Positions 1-9,114 of a stretch of DNA of 64,000 nt are shown in pieces. Source of the DNA: Bacteroidetes bacterium UBA4416. Lineage in GTDB: Bacteria > Bacteroidota > Bacteroidia > B-17B0 > Aurantibacillaceae. Position 1 is the stretch's first letter, and every line of letters begins with the position of its first letter. Location: contig DGQK01000001.1 of the NCBI GenBank assembly GCA_002390745.1, positions 55,110 through 119,109 on the forward strand, in the 5' to 3' direction. A program made the position numbers and the translations under genes. Below the pieces are notes generated by a model, which saw only the letters and a list, made by a program, of their open reading frames with translations, did not search any database and had not been told where the DNA came from.

Positions 1-207
1 TTCTTTTATGAGGACGAAGAGGTAAAATACGGACTCCCGATAAGGCCCGAATTGTTTTGCCGGAAAACGGATCAGATCCCGAAGGCAGGTATTTACAGCT
101 GCTCCAAATGCGGCGACACCGGAGAGCGGAAGCCGGGCAAACACACCTGCCCTGTTTGCAGCAATACGCAGTGGGTTCCTTCTATCAATACCAGGCGAAT
201 TGCCTAA
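1..207 (+). CDS. Zinc-ribbon protein, C-terminal part (5' end outside window)
   Basis: Open reading frame running in from the left edge with no start in the window and ending at a TAA. The 68 visible residues carry two CxxC pairs (CSKCG and CPVCS) about 15 residues apart, the arrangement of a rubredoxin-like zinc ribbon. The residues before it are charged and have no recognised motif. It converges on the FAD oxidoreductase to its right. The function of the whole protein cannot be judged from this fragment. Confidence 0.6.
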   Translation, partial: FFYEDEEVKYGLPIRPELFCRKTDQIPKAGIYSCSKCGDTGERKPGKHTCPVCSNTQWVPSINTRRIA

Positions 208-259
208 ACTCAGAATTTCTGACCCTTTGACAGGTATGGACGTATATCAGCACATGCTG

Positions 260-1465
260 CTAACGTCCGAAACGGTAGCAATGTGCCAGCGGATGCTGCC
301 GTCCTTCCAGCAGAGCAAGCACGATTTCCATACCCTGCACCGAAAAGGTGATGCCATTGCCGCCAAAACCCAATACAAACAAGGCGCCAGGGAACTCCGG
401 CGACTCGCCGATATAAGGCAGTCCGTCTTTCGTGGTACCGAAGATCCCTGCCCAGGAAAAATCCTCGATGAAGGAAATACCGGGCATCATCTCTCCCAGC
501 ATCTCCTGAAGCTTTCGTGACTTGCGCTCCTTAATTTTATTCTGGAAAAATGTAAGGCCGGTGAGCGCATCTTCTCCGCCCACAAGGAACCTTCCGTCGT
601 CGGTGCTACGCATGTACAGGTAGGGCGAGCCGGTATCCCATACCAGGGTCTTCTTTAATTTTTCGGGGATCGCTATTCCCTGTTCGCTGATGCAGGCGTA
701 GGTGTAAAATACATCTGCCGTTTTTTCTTTCAAAAGCCCGGTTGCTTCATAGCCGGTGCAGTATATCATCTTCCGGCAATGCACCGTAGCATCACCCTCC
801 GCAACAATTAAGCAACCGTCTGCATCCTGCTTTGTTTCTTTAATGACCGTCTGGTCGTATACTTTCATTCCGCGGGAAACATTGAAGGCGATGAGCTCAT
901 GTGCCAATCGGTATGCATCCACGCTGGCCGCAGTTTCTGAGAGGATCCCACCCCAGCACCTGAGCCCGTATTCTTTTTCTATTTCCTCCGCGCCAAGCCA
1001 GCTGACGCCCAGCTTATGTTTGCGACGCAGCTCAAATTCGGACCTGAGCCATTCCAGGTCAGACTGTTCACGGGCAACGTACAGCGACGTTTTGCGTTCA
1101 AAACCGCAGTCCAATTGGTATTTCCCGATCAGCTCCCCAAGCCGCTGAATGGCTTCGATACCGGATTTATAGCAAAGCGCAGCCTGCTCTTCGCCGATCA
1201 TATCCGCCAGGCGGTACAAAGGCACGTCGATCTCGTACTGCAACATGCTGGTTGTAGCCGCAGTGCTTCCGTTTGCAATATCCCGTTTATCAAGCAACAC
1301 CACGCTATAGCCTTTCTCCGTGAGGGCATGGCTGATAAGCGCACCGGTAATGCCGCCGCCAATCACAGCCACATCACAGGTTTCATGATGATCGTGCAGG
1401 GAAGGGTAACTGTGAAGGAGGCCATTGGCCAACAACCAGAAAGACTCGTAGGTTCTTAGACGCAT
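260..1465 (-). CDS. FAD-dependent oxidoreductase, DAO family
   Basis: A 401-residue flavoprotein of the D-amino-acid oxidase/glycine oxidase (DAO) superfamily. Residues about 34-41 form the dinucleotide-binding GGGITGA motif after a beta strand (DVAVI), followed about 20 residues later by the acidic end of the second strand (VVLLDKRD). The C-terminal part has GLPYIGESPEFPGALFVLGFGGNGI, typical of the second FAD-contacting segment of this family. I chose the ATG at 1465 because relatives begin MRLRTYE.FW; an in-frame ATG 14 codons earlier is possible. The true substrate is unknown. Cytosolic by sequence, no signal peptide. It converges with the zinc-ribbon fragment. Confidence 0.8.
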   Translation of the reverse strand: MRLRTYESFWLLANGLLHSYPSLHDHHETCDVAVIGGGITGALISHALTEKGYSVVLLDKRDIANGSTAATTSMLQYEIDVPLYRLADMIGEEQAALCYKSGIEAIQRLGELIGKYQLDCGFERKTSLYVAREQSDLEWLRSEFELRRKHKLGVSWLGAEEIEKEYGLRCWGGILSETAASVDAYRLAHELIAFNVSRGMKVYDQTVIKETKQDADGCLIVAEGDATVHCRKMIYCTGYEATGLLKEKTADVFYTYACISEQGIAIPEKLKKTLVWDTGSPYLYMRSTDDGRFLVGGEDALTGLTFFQNKIKERKSRKLQEMLGEMMPGISFIEDFSWAGIFGTTKDGLPYIGESPEFPGALFVLGFGGNGITFSVQGMEIVLALLEGRQHPLAHCYRFGR

Positions 1466-1649
1466 AAATAATCTATTGACAGGAACAATCAGCTTTGCCA
1501 ATTGCATGCCTTGCCTCGGGAGCCTTGATTGGAGAGGCCTGGCAGGCTTATTCGTTCAACAAACAACAATCTGTGTAAAAAACTCCACATTAAAGCGAAG
1601 CGGGATAACACATCCCGATACCATTTTTAATAACCCCGATTCTCAGGGT

Positions 1650-2849
1650 CTAATACTGGAACTTCCCGAACTCCGATTCGATGGTCACTTTTTTACCTTC
1701 GTGGGCTTCCACGCGACCGATAATCTGCGCATCGATATTAAATGATTTGGAAATGGCGATCACCTGTTGTGCATGTTCTTCCGGAAGATAGATCTCGAGG
1801 CGGTGGCCCATGTTAAAGACCTTATACATTTCCTTGTAGTCGGTCTGGCTCTGCTCATGGATAAGCCTGAAAAGCGGCGGCAAAGGAAACAGGTTATCCT
1901 TGATGATATGCACGTTCTCTACGAAGTGCAGTACCTTGGTTTGTGCGCCGCCACTGCAATGCACGATGCCATTGATCTTTCCTGGCAGCTGTTCCAGGAT
2001 CTTTTTGACGACTGGCGCATAGGTCCGTGTCGGAGAAAGCACCAGCTTGCCGGCGTCGACCTTTTCATTCACCGTTTTTCCCTCAATCGTCGTATAGCTC
2101 ACGTCGATCTTATCAGTGAGGTTCAGCTTTCCGGAATAGGTGACCTCTTCGGGCAGGGCGCCATCGTACGACTCGGGATACTTCGCCGCTACCAGTTTAT
2201 TGAACACATCGTGCCTGGCGCTGGTAAGGCCGTTGCTACCCATGCCTCCGTTGTATTCCGTTTCGTAGGTAGCTTTTCCTGATGAGGACAAGCCCACGAT
2301 CACGTTTCCGGCTTTGATGTTATGATTGGAAACGACCTCCGAGCGCTTCATGCGACACACCACCGTGCTGTCGACGATCAGTGTCCGCACCAGGTCACCC
2401 ACATCAGCCGTTTCGCCGCCGGTGGAGCGAATGTCGATCCCATTGTCGCGCAGGCTTTGCAGCACCTCTTCGGTTCCGTTGATGATGGCGGAAATAACCT
2501 CGCCGGGGATCAATCCCTTGTTCCGGCCAATGGTAGATGAGAGCAGGATATTATTCGTTGCGCCTACACAGATCAGATCATCGATGTTCATGATCACCGC
2601 ATCCTGCGCTATGCCCTTCCATACGCCCAGGTCGCCTGTTTCTTTCCAGTACATGTAGGCCAGGGAAGATTTGGTACCTGCGCCGTCGGCATGCATGATG
2701 ATGCAATGCTCTTCGCTTCCTGTCAGATGATCGGGAACGATCTTACAAAATGCCTGTGGAAACAAGCCTTTATCGATATTGGAAATGGCGTTGTGCACAT
2801 CTTCTTTGGATGCGGAAACGCCGCGCAGGTTATATTTAGTGTCGGACAT
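1650..2849 (-). CDS. purM: Phosphoribosylformylglycinamidine cyclo-ligase (AIR synthase)
   Basis: PurM closes the imidazole ring in de novo purine synthesis, turning FGAM plus ATP into AIR. The protein has the N-terminal YNLRGVSAS segment, the HADGAGTK nucleotide-binding motif near residue 53-60 and the RSTGGETADVGD loop, all characteristic of the PurM family. At 399 residues it is longer than the roughly 345-residue proteobacterial enzyme but in line with the longer form in Bacteroidota. The ATG at 2849 is preceded by an AT-rich leader. It lies alone between unrelated genes on the same strand; no other purine gene is visible here. Confidence 0.88.
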   Translation of the reverse strand: MSDTKYNLRGVSASKEDVHNAISNIDKGLFPQAFCKIVPDHLTGSEEHCIIMHADGAGTKSSLAYMYWKETGDLGVWKGIAQDAVIMNIDDLICVGATNNILLSSTIGRNKGLIPGEVISAIINGTEEVLQSLRDNGIDIRSTGGETADVGDLVRTLIVDSTVVCRMKRSEVVSNHNIKAGNVIVGLSSSGKATYETEYNGGMGSNGLTSARHDVFNKLVAAKYPESYDGALPEEVTYSGKLNLTDKIDVSYTTIEGKTVNEKVDAGKLVLSPTRTYAPVVKKILEQLPGKINGIVHCSGGAQTKVLHFVENVHIIKDNLFPLPPLFRLIHEQSQTDYKEMYKVFNMGHRLEIYLPEEHAQQVIAISKSFNIDAQIIGRVEAHEGKKVTIESEFGKFQY

Positions 2850-2887
2850 GTTTCAAATTTCGGAATAATTCATTGACAATTTTTGAT

Positions 2888-3463
2888 TCAGGCAATTTTA
2901 TCGATGTACCATTGACCGTTGATCATGGACATAGTCACATTCAATGTGCTACCAGTCGTAAATTTCACGGTGATGGTTTTACTTCCCCCGGCATCGAGCA
3001 CACCGGCAATGACAGCCTTTTCAACCGTTTTAAGCTCCTCTTCAAAGTCCTGACTGTTGGTTATAAAATCGTAATCGAACCCATCAGGAACACCATCGCT
3101 TGTAGGATACTTCCTAAAGTTCCCGTCGCAGGTTTTAAAGTATTCGCGCCAAAAAGCGAGGTACTTATCCGACACATAGCCGGACCGTTTCAGCTTTTCC
3201 AGGTAATCTTCGGTAGCTTTAAAATCAACCGCATAGAACCTGGTAGAGTCGTAAATCTCATTACAGCTGTTAAGTACCAGACAGTTCTGTATAGACGGCT
3301 GATCGCGGTACCATTCATAAAAATCAATGATCCGATGTAAAGCGGCGTTATTGGCGTCAGCCTGCTGATCTGTCTTATCCGGCGACGCATTTTCCGTGCC
3401 TTGCCTCCCGCAACAGGTGCAAAGACACAGCAGCAGCACGGCTAACAGGATCGGTTTTTTCAT
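2888..3463 (-). CDS. Putative lipoprotein of unknown function
   Basis: A 191-residue protein beginning MKKPILLAVLLLCLCTCCG, a signal peptide with a lipobox-like end (cysteines after a leucine-rich core), so probably a lipoprotein. The mature part is aspartate- and tyrosine-rich and ends TMSMINGQWYIDKIA, a pattern seen in small periplasmic NTF2-like or DUF3828-like domains, but this is only a resemblance. I prefer the ATG at 3463 to an upstream ATG at 3499 because the earlier start would put 12 extra residues before the signal peptide. It follows metF by 37 bases on the same strand, so cotranscription is possible. Confidence 0.6.
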   Translation of the reverse strand: MKKPILLAVLLLCLCTCCGRQGTENASPDKTDQQADANNAALHRIIDFYEWYRDQPSIQNCLVLNSCNEIYDSTRFYAVDFKATEDYLEKLKRSGYVSDKYLAFWREYFKTCDGNFRKYPTSDGVPDGFDYDFITNSQDFEEELKTVEKAVIAGVLDAGGSKTITVKFTTGSTLNVTMSMINGQWYIDKIA

Positions 3464-3500
3464 ATGGATCATGAACGAGGGCATGGCTGATAAACTCATC

Positions 3501-4454
3501 TTAAAACACCTCCTTCGCTACGCGCTTGGTGCTTTCGGAGGTTCCCATCGTGTAATAATGCAGGCAGGGAACGCCCGCCTTCTTCAACTCCTTGCTTTGC
3601 TGAATGCACCATTTCACACCGACTTCTTTCACTGCCTTATCGTCTTTGCACTTTTCGAGTTCCACGTACAGGTCCTGCGGCAGATCAATATGAAATACCT
3701 TCGGCAAAGCGATGAGCTGCTTGCGCGATGATAAGATTTTCAGGCCCGGAATGATGGGAACATTGATCCCGTTCTGGCGGCAAAGATCCACAAAATCAAA
3801 GTATTTTTTGTTATCGAAGAACATCTGCGTCACCACATAATCCGCACCGGCTTCCACCTTCGCTTTGAGCCATTTCATATCGCTGTAAAGATTGGGCGCT
3901 TCAAAGTGCTTTTCAGGATAAGCCGCAATTCCCATACAGAAATCCGTTGGTGAGGCATCCTTCATTTCATCGTCCAGGTATATTCCTGAGTTCATGTCTT
4001 TGATCTGCCTCACCAGGTCGATGGCATAGTTGTGGCCACCCGGCTCAGGCACGAAGCTCGATTCGGTTTTGATGCTGTCGCCACGCAGGGCCAGCACATT
4101 GTCTATGCCAAGGAACTGAAGATCGATCAGGGCATTCTCCGTTTCTTCCTTTGTAAAGCCACCGCAGATAATATGCGGCACCGCTTCCACATCGTATTTG
4201 TTCATGATGGCCGCGCAGATCCCAACGGTGCCCGGGCGCTTGCGGATGCTCACTTTTTCAAGATAGCCGCCCTCTCTTTTTTTATAAATATATTCTTCCC
4301 GATGGTAGGTCACGTCCACAAAGGCCGGCTTGAATTCCATCAGGGGATCTATTCCGTCAAAAATAGATTGGATGCTTTTTCCTTTGAGAGGCGGAAGGAT
4401 CTCAATAGAAAAAAGGGTGTCTTTCGCAGATTTCAGATGTTCGGTAATTTTCAT
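3501..4454 (-). CDS. metF: 5,10-methylenetetrahydrofolate reductase
   Basis: Reduces methylene-THF to methyl-THF, the methyl donor for methionine synthase. The 317-residue sequence has the family landmarks: SIEILPP near the N terminus (catalytic Glu), VDVTYHRE, ICGG and LALRGD (substrate and FAD contacts), and VTQMFFD in the last third. Length matches the bacterial family. FAD-dependent, cytosolic. The 5' leader contains a short perfect hairpin (cccgaa, 5-base loop, ttcggg at 4490-4506) but no recognisable SAM riboswitch. A putative lipoprotein gene follows closely. Confidence 0.92.
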   Translation of the reverse strand: MKITEHLKSAKDTLFSIEILPPLKGKSIQSIFDGIDPLMEFKPAFVDVTYHREEYIYKKREGGYLEKVSIRKRPGTVGICAAIMNKYDVEAVPHIICGGFTKEETENALIDLQFLGIDNVLALRGDSIKTESSFVPEPGGHNYAIDLVRQIKDMNSGIYLDDEMKDASPTDFCMGIAAYPEKHFEAPNLYSDMKWLKAKVEAGADYVVTQMFFDNKKYFDFVDLCRQNGINVPIIPGLKILSSRKQLIALPKVFHIDLPQDLYVELEKCKDDKAVKEVGVKWCIQQSKELKKAGVPCLHYYTMGTSESTKRVAKEVF

Positions 4455-4659
4455 ACGTTGTTGTTTATTTCTTCCTGTCGTAACATGTCCCGAACCTGTT
4501 TCGGGATGGTTCCTCTTATTCGTGTTTGTTTACGAAACAGCGGGATCACTATTTCAAAAACAAATTTACAGGAAGCAAATGTAATTAATTAATCAGTAAC
4601 TAAATACAGGCAAAGATGGATGTTTCGCGTTAAAAACGGGCCTGACTATAGGATTCGCA

Positions 4660-5613
4660 TTAGAACCTGTAGCCTACCGATAAATTCAGCTTAAAGCTGT
4701 TGATAGGGAAATTACCGCTGTTATTGAAGTAACTCCCATAGCCGGTATAGACATAGCTCTTTGGATTATTTGACTGGTAATCGTCGGAATGGTAACCGAC
4801 GCCAGCCAGCAGCAGCATGTTGAAGTTTTTGTGTATCCTGAACAGAATACCGTTGTCGAGCATAAACGTATAGCGGTTCATCACAAAGTCGCGCGACACA
4901 TAGGGCGACTGAGGGCCATAATAGTTGGGATCGTAAATATAAGAATCGTAACGGCCCGTAAACTGCGAGATGCCGACGTAAGGACCGATAAAGTGCGTCA
5001 CTACGCGTTTGCCACTGGTGTGAATATGAAAGGCCAGACCAGCCTCGTAAGTCTTGCGGTTGAACTTGAAATTGGTAACCCCATTGTAATAAGGAGAGCC
5101 AAACACGGTATTATTAAGCTGGTTAAAATAAGGCTCCGCAAAACCTGCGGATACCGGCACATACACATGGAACAGCCCGTCGGCAAACTCCCTCAGGTAG
5201 CTGACCCCGAAGCTGCCGTTAAGCGGCTCCAGGAGGTTAAGAGATACCAGGTTTTTCGTCGTTATTGCTTCGCGGTAGTTTACGAGCTTCATGGAATCCT
5301 CGTAGCCACGCTGCCTGGCACGCAGCTTTGCCGGGTCAGCTGCGTAGATCACCAGGGGCTGGCTCTGCGCAGCGGGCGGCGGCGTATTAAAGGTTTCATG
5401 GGTACCGTTCTGGTAAATGATGAGGGCTACATCGCTTTTCAGCACGGTAATAGTTGGCCCGTCCTGGTAGGTAAAAAGCTTGTACCTGATCTCTGTCGGG
5501 GTGACCTCGAGAACTTTGACCTCCGTTTTGGAATTATCTTTCTTGAAGAGCTGATCCTGTGCAAAAGCACCAGCAGCGCTGAAAAACGCTAAAAACAACG
5601 CGGTATATCTCAT
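4660..5613 (-). CDS. Putative outer-membrane beta-barrel protein
   Basis: A 317-residue protein with a cleavable signal peptide (MRYTALFLAFFSAAGAFA then QDQ). Residues about 20-75 look like a small beta domain (KDNSKTEVKVLEVTPTEI); such segments occur in Bacteroidota surface proteins. A lysine/arginine-rich linker follows, then alternating aromatic strands from residue 125 to the end. The chain ends LNLSVGYRF; a terminal aromatic residue is typical of outer-membrane barrels. No function can be assigned. It is divergently placed to icd. Confidence 0.65.
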   Translation of the reverse strand: MRYTALFLAFFSAAGAFAQDQLFKKDNSKTEVKVLEVTPTEIRYKLFTYQDGPTITVLKSDVALIIYQNGTHETFNTPPPAAQSQPLVIYAADPAKLRARQRGYEDSMKLVNYREAITTKNLVSLNLLEPLNGSFGVSYLREFADGLFHVYVPVSAGFAEPYFNQLNNTVFGSPYYNGVTNFKFNRKTYEAGLAFHIHTSGKRVVTHFIGPYVGISQFTGRYDSYIYDPNYYGPQSPYVSRDFVMNRYTFMLDNGILFRIHKNFNMLLLAGVGYHSDDYQSNNPKSYVYTGYGSYFNNSGNFPINSFKLNLSVGYRF

Positions 5614-5669
5614 GAAAAACGGCGGGTTAAATGTGACCTAAAAGTACTGAAAATATTTAAAAACAATTG

Positions 5670-5700
5670 TTTGTTCAACAACTTTATATTTCTAAATTTG
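5670..5700 (+). promoter_or_regulatory. Bacteroidota-type promoter for icd
   Basis: TTTG at 5670-5673 and TAAATTTG at 5693-5700, separated by 19 bases, match the -33/-7 consensus (TTTG, TAnnTTTG) of the Bacteroidota primary sigma factor. The start of icd lies 42 bases downstream, leaving a short AT-rich leader. Confidence 0.75.
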
Positions 5701-5742
5701 GCTAACTTTTTTTTAAAAAATCCCAATTAAACCTTTCGTAAT

Positions 5743-6972
5743 ATGAGCAAAATTAAAGTAGCCAACCCTGTTGTAGAGCTGGACGGAGACGAGATGACCC
5801 GCATCATCTGGAAATTCATTAAAGACAAACTGATCGTTCCTTACCTGGATGTGGACATTAAATATTATGACCTCGGCATGGAATACCGCGATCAGACGAA
5901 TGACCAGGTAACCGTGGATGCTGCAGAGGCTATTAAAAAATACGGTGTGGGAATCAAATGCGCGACCATCACGCCGGACGAAGCCCGTGTGAAGGAGTTC
6001 AACCTGAAGCAAATGTGGAAATCGCCTAACGGCACCATCCGTAACATTCTTGACGGAACGGTATTCCGCGAGCCAATCGTTTGCAAAAACGTGCCGCGCC
6101 TGGTGACCAACTGGACCGCTCCTATCATTGTTGGCCGCCATGCCTTTGGCGACCAGTACCGTGCAACCGACTTCGTGGTTCCGGGCAAAGGAAAATTAAC
6201 GATGAAATTTGAAGGGGAAGACGGAAAAGTGATCGAGCATGAGATCTTTAACTTTAAAGGGGCCGGCGTAGCCATGGGCATGTACAACGTGGAAGAATCG
6301 ATCCGCGGTTTTGCGCACTCCTGCTTCAACGTGGCCTTAAATAAAAAATGGCCTTTATACCTGTCCACAAAAAATACCATCCTGAAAAAATACGATGGCC
6401 GTTTCAAGGACATTTTCGAGGAAATCTACCAGGCCGATTATAAAGCCAAATTCGAAGCGGCAGGCATCGTTTACGAACACCGCCTGATCGACGATATGGT
6501 GGCTTCTGCCCTGAAATGGAACGGCAACTTCGTGTGGGCCTGCAAAAACTACGACGGCGACGTTCAGTCGGATTCCGTAGCACAAGGCTTTGGCTCTTTA
6601 GGTTTAATGACTTCCGTATTGATCACTCCGGACGGTAAGATCATGGAGGCAGAAGCAGCACACGGTACGGTAACACGCCACTTCCGCGATCACCAGAACG
6701 GCAAGCCGACGTCTACCAACCCTATTGCCAGCATCTTTGCATGGACAAGAGGTTTAGAGTTCCGCGGCAAGCTCGACAACAACCAGGAGCTGATCGATTT
6801 CTGCCACGCACTGGAGGCTGTGTGCATCGAAACGGTTGAAAGCGGTAAAATGACGAAAGACTTAGCAGTATGCGCTCATGGCAACAACGTGAAACACGGC
6901 GAACATTACCTGTATACAGAAGAGTTCCTCGACGCGATCGACACAAACCTGAAAAAGAAATTAGCGAAATAA
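5743..6972 (+). CDS. icd: NADP-dependent isocitrate dehydrogenase (type II, eukaryote-like)
   Basis: Oxidatively decarboxylates isocitrate to 2-oxoglutarate in the TCA cycle, producing NADPH. At 409 residues it has the hallmarks of the homodimeric type II enzyme: VVELDGDEMTRIIW at the N terminus, the KSPNGTIRNILDGTVFREPI substrate loop (Ser and Asn contact isocitrate), TDFVVPGKG, and AAHGTVTRHFR at the NADP site, whose Arg and His favour NADP. The promoter just upstream is one of the clearest in the window. The NifU-domain gene follows by 58 bases. Confidence 0.96.
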   Translation: MSKIKVANPVVELDGDEMTRIIWKFIKDKLIVPYLDVDIKYYDLGMEYRDQTNDQVTVDAAEAIKKYGVGIKCATITPDEARVKEFNLKQMWKSPNGTIRNILDGTVFREPIVCKNVPRLVTNWTAPIIVGRHAFGDQYRATDFVVPGKGKLTMKFEGEDGKVIEHEIFNFKGAGVAMGMYNVEESIRGFAHSCFNVALNKKWPLYLSTKNTILKKYDGRFKDIFEEIYQADYKAKFEAAGIVYEHRLIDDMVASALKWNGNFVWACKNYDGDVQSDSVAQGFGSLGLMTSVLITPDGKIMEAEAAHGTVTRHFRDHQNGKPTSTNPIASIFAWTRGLEFRGKLDNNQELIDFCHALEAVCIETVESGKMTKDLAVCAHGNNVKHGEHYLYTEEFLDAIDTNLKKKLAK

Positions 6973-7030
6973 TTTTCGTATCTTTGAGGGATGCTTTCCT
7001 CCCGCATGGAAAGCGATAAAAAGAAAGAAC

Positions 7031-7270
7031 ATGAACCAGGAATTATTTGACAGGGTCGAAAATGCGCTCAAAACCATCAGGCCCTATCTTGAACGGGACG
7101 GGGGCGATGTGGAATTGTTGGAAGTAACCGACGAGAACACCGCAATGCTGGAATTGAAAGGTGCCTGCAGCACCTGCAGCATGAGCCAGATGACCATGAA
7201 AGCAGGTATTGAAGAAACCATCATGCGTGCCGTACCGGAAATCAAAGCCGTACAAGCCATAAAGATTTAA
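7031..7270 (+). CDS. NifU-like Fe-S scaffold/carrier domain protein
   Basis: A 79-residue stand-alone C-terminal NifU domain (Nfu type), which binds a 4Fe-4S cluster across a dimer and passes it to target proteins. The CSTCSM motif at about residues 46-51 provides the CxxC ligands; IRPYLERDGGDVELLEV and the MTMKAGIEETIMRAVPEI helix are typical. A TATCTTTG -7 element lies at 6979-6986, inside the spacer after icd, so it may have its own promoter, although no good -33 partner is seen. A strong terminator follows. Confidence 0.88.
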   Translation: MNQELFDRVENALKTIRPYLERDGGDVELLEVTDENTAMLELKGACSTCSMSQMTMKAGIEETIMRAVPEIKAVQAIKI

Positions 7271-7286
7271 TTCCCTGATACATTTC

Positions 7287-7319
7287 AAAAGTCCTCACGA
7301 CCACCGTGAGGACTTTTTT
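7287..7319 (+). terminator. Intrinsic terminator after the NifU-domain gene
   Basis: Perfect 8-bp stem gtcctcac/gtgaggac (7291-7298 and 7306-7313), extended by A/T pairs and followed by six T. The same stem sequence recurs after infB at 35203-35237. Confidence 0.85.
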
Positions 7320-7458
7320 GTTTCTATGATTTATCATGCCCGAAACATCGTTTTGTCAGTACGAGCGCAGTCGGGAACGACAAAGGAAAGAACCATTTAA
7401 GCACACTTCCCGACTTCCCCCGAAGCGACAATACACACCCAGTAAAAACACATATACC

Positions 7459-7905
7459 ATGCACCAGGTTCACACGACCACAGACCCTAAGCTCATCGAA
7501 GCCATCATTCAATTGCGTTACGAGATCCTCCGCAAGCCATGGGACAAACCCAGGGAAACAGCTACCGATGAACTCGAAAGCCAATCGGTAAACGCTTACA
7601 TCGAAGAGCAGGAGCAGATCATTGCCTGCGGGCGCCTGCAGGATAATGGCGGCGGCACCGGCCAGGTGCGTTACATGGCTGTAGCCGAAGGGCAGCAGGG
7701 AAAGGGGCTTGGAAGATTGATCCTGGCAAGGCTGGAACAGGAAGCGCTGGCAATGGGCATCCATACCATTGAGCTGCAGGCCCGCGAAAATGCAGTGGAA
7801 TTCTATAAAGCACAGGGATACACCGTTCGGGAAACCTCCTTCAAATTATGGGACGTCATACAGCATTACCTCATGGAAAAACACCTGTCAGGCAGCCCTC
7901 TTTAA
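7459..7905 (+). CDS. GNAT family N-acetyltransferase
   Basis: A 148-residue GCN5-related acetyltransferase. The acetyl-CoA pyrophosphate loop QQGKGLGRLIL is at about residues 79-89, preceded by the beta-strand VRYMAVAE and followed by ELQARENAVEFYKAQGY, which is the usual motif B. I chose the ATG at 7459 because translation from the in-frame ATG at 7336 would add a basic stretch of 41 residues unlike the family. The substrate is not predictable. It precedes the glycosyltransferase by 42 bases. Confidence 0.82.
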   Translation: MHQVHTTTDPKLIEAIIQLRYEILRKPWDKPRETATDELESQSVNAYIEEQEQIIACGRLQDNGGGTGQVRYMAVAEGQQGKGLGRLILARLEQEALAMGIHTIELQARENAVEFYKAQGYTVRETSFKLWDVIQHYLMEKHLSGSPL

Positions 7906-7947
7906 ATTTATATCAAGGCTCTGCCGCAAAAGTCCTATATTTAATCG

Positions 7948-9114
7948 TTGGAAAACACCAAGCGACATATCCTGTTCCTTTGCTCCTGGTATCCCAATCC
8001 CGACGAGAAGAGCAACGGGATCTTCATCAGGCGCCATGCGCTGGCCTTGTCGCTCCGGCATCATGTTACGGTTGTGTTTGCCAAGTCAGTGACGCATCTC
8101 AAAGAACCGATGCTGATCAAAAACGAGGAAGAAAATTTTGAGGAATACCTCTGCTTTTACCCCAAGCTGAGCCACGGCCTGCCAATCATTAGCCAGGCGC
8201 AGAAATTCATGAAGCTCAGGCGCACCTACCAGCAGCTCATCGACAGCCTTTCCGGAAAACCGATCGACACCATTCATGTGAACACCATTTTCCCGGCAGC
8301 CATTCCGGCCTTATATGCCCTGAAAACATACCCTGCCGCCAAACTCTTCATTACGGAGCACTGGAGCGGCTATTACCCCGAGGACGGCAACTACCGCGGC
8401 ACGCTGCTGAGCCGCTACACCAGGCAGCTCGTGGCGAAAGCCAGTGCCATCTTTGTGATCTCGGAAAAGCTGGAGCACGCCATGAAAACCCATCACCTGA
8501 AGGCCTCCTATCACCTGATCCACAATGTGGCAGATACAGATCTTTTTAAGCCTGACGGAAGCCAAAGAACGCAAGGGAAGGTCCTGCAGATACTGCATGT
8601 ATCTTCACTCACAGAACGCGAAAAAAATATTTCCGGCATCATTGCCACCGCTGCCGAACTCAACAGAAAAAACGTTCCGTTCCACCTGACCCTGATCGGA
8701 GAGAACCCAACGGAAAACGATATCCATAAAAAATCGGTGGCCGGGCACAATCTCGGCTCCTTCATTACGTTTACCGGACATAAAACTCCGGAAGAAATTG
8801 CCGGTTACATGAACCGCTCCGATGTCTTTTTAATGCTCAGCCATTTCGAGGGCGCTCCTGTGGTGATCACGGAGGCACTGGCCTGCGGCCTGCCGGTGAT
8901 CTGCACCGACGTGGGGCAGGTAAAAGCGATGATCCCGGAAGGGATGGGCATCGTTTTGAAAACCAACAAGCCGGGTGAATGCGCCGGGGTGCTTGCAGGC
9001 TATGCGCGGAGTGCTTTCGAAAGCAAAGAACGCATGTACCGGTACGTTTCCAGGACCTATTCCCCGGAAGCTGTATGCAAAGAGATCACTGCACTTTATA
9101 ACATACATTCCTGA
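7948..9114 (+). CDS. Glycosyltransferase family 4-like
   Basis: A 388-residue GT-B fold glycosyltransferase that probably adds a sugar to a surface polysaccharide precursor. The N-terminal domain begins HILFLCSWYPNPDEKSNGIF, and the C-terminal donor domain shows the E-x7-E signature around residues 301-309 (EGAPVVITE followed by ALACGLPVI). Start is TTG at 7948; no ATG lies closer to the conserved N terminus. Its TGA shares a base with the ATG of the downstream flippase, pointing to translational coupling. Confidence 0.85.
   Translation: MENTKRHILFLCSWYPNPDEKSNGIFIRRHALALSLRHHVTVVFAKSVTHLKEPMLIKNEEENFEEYLCFYPKLSHGLPIISQAQKFMKLRRTYQQLIDSLSGKPIDTIHVNTIFPAAIPALYALKTYPAAKLFITEHWSGYYPEDGNYRGTLLSRYTRQLVAKASAIFVISEKLEHAMKTHHLKASYHLIHNVADTDLFKPDGSQRTQGKVLQILHVSSLTEREKNISGIIATAAELNRKNVPFHLTLIGENPTENDIHKKSVAGHNLGSFITFTGHKTPEEIAGYMNRSDVFLMLSHFEGAPVVITEALACGLPVICTDVGQVKAMIPEGMGIVLKTNKPGECAGVLAGYARSAFESKERMYRYVSRTYSPEAVCKEITALYNIHS

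Noticed and set aside
4455..4600. Possible SAM riboswitch upstream of metF
   Set aside because: Only a 6-bp stem hairpin (cccgaa/ttcggg) is visible; the SAM-I or SAM-II core elements were not found.
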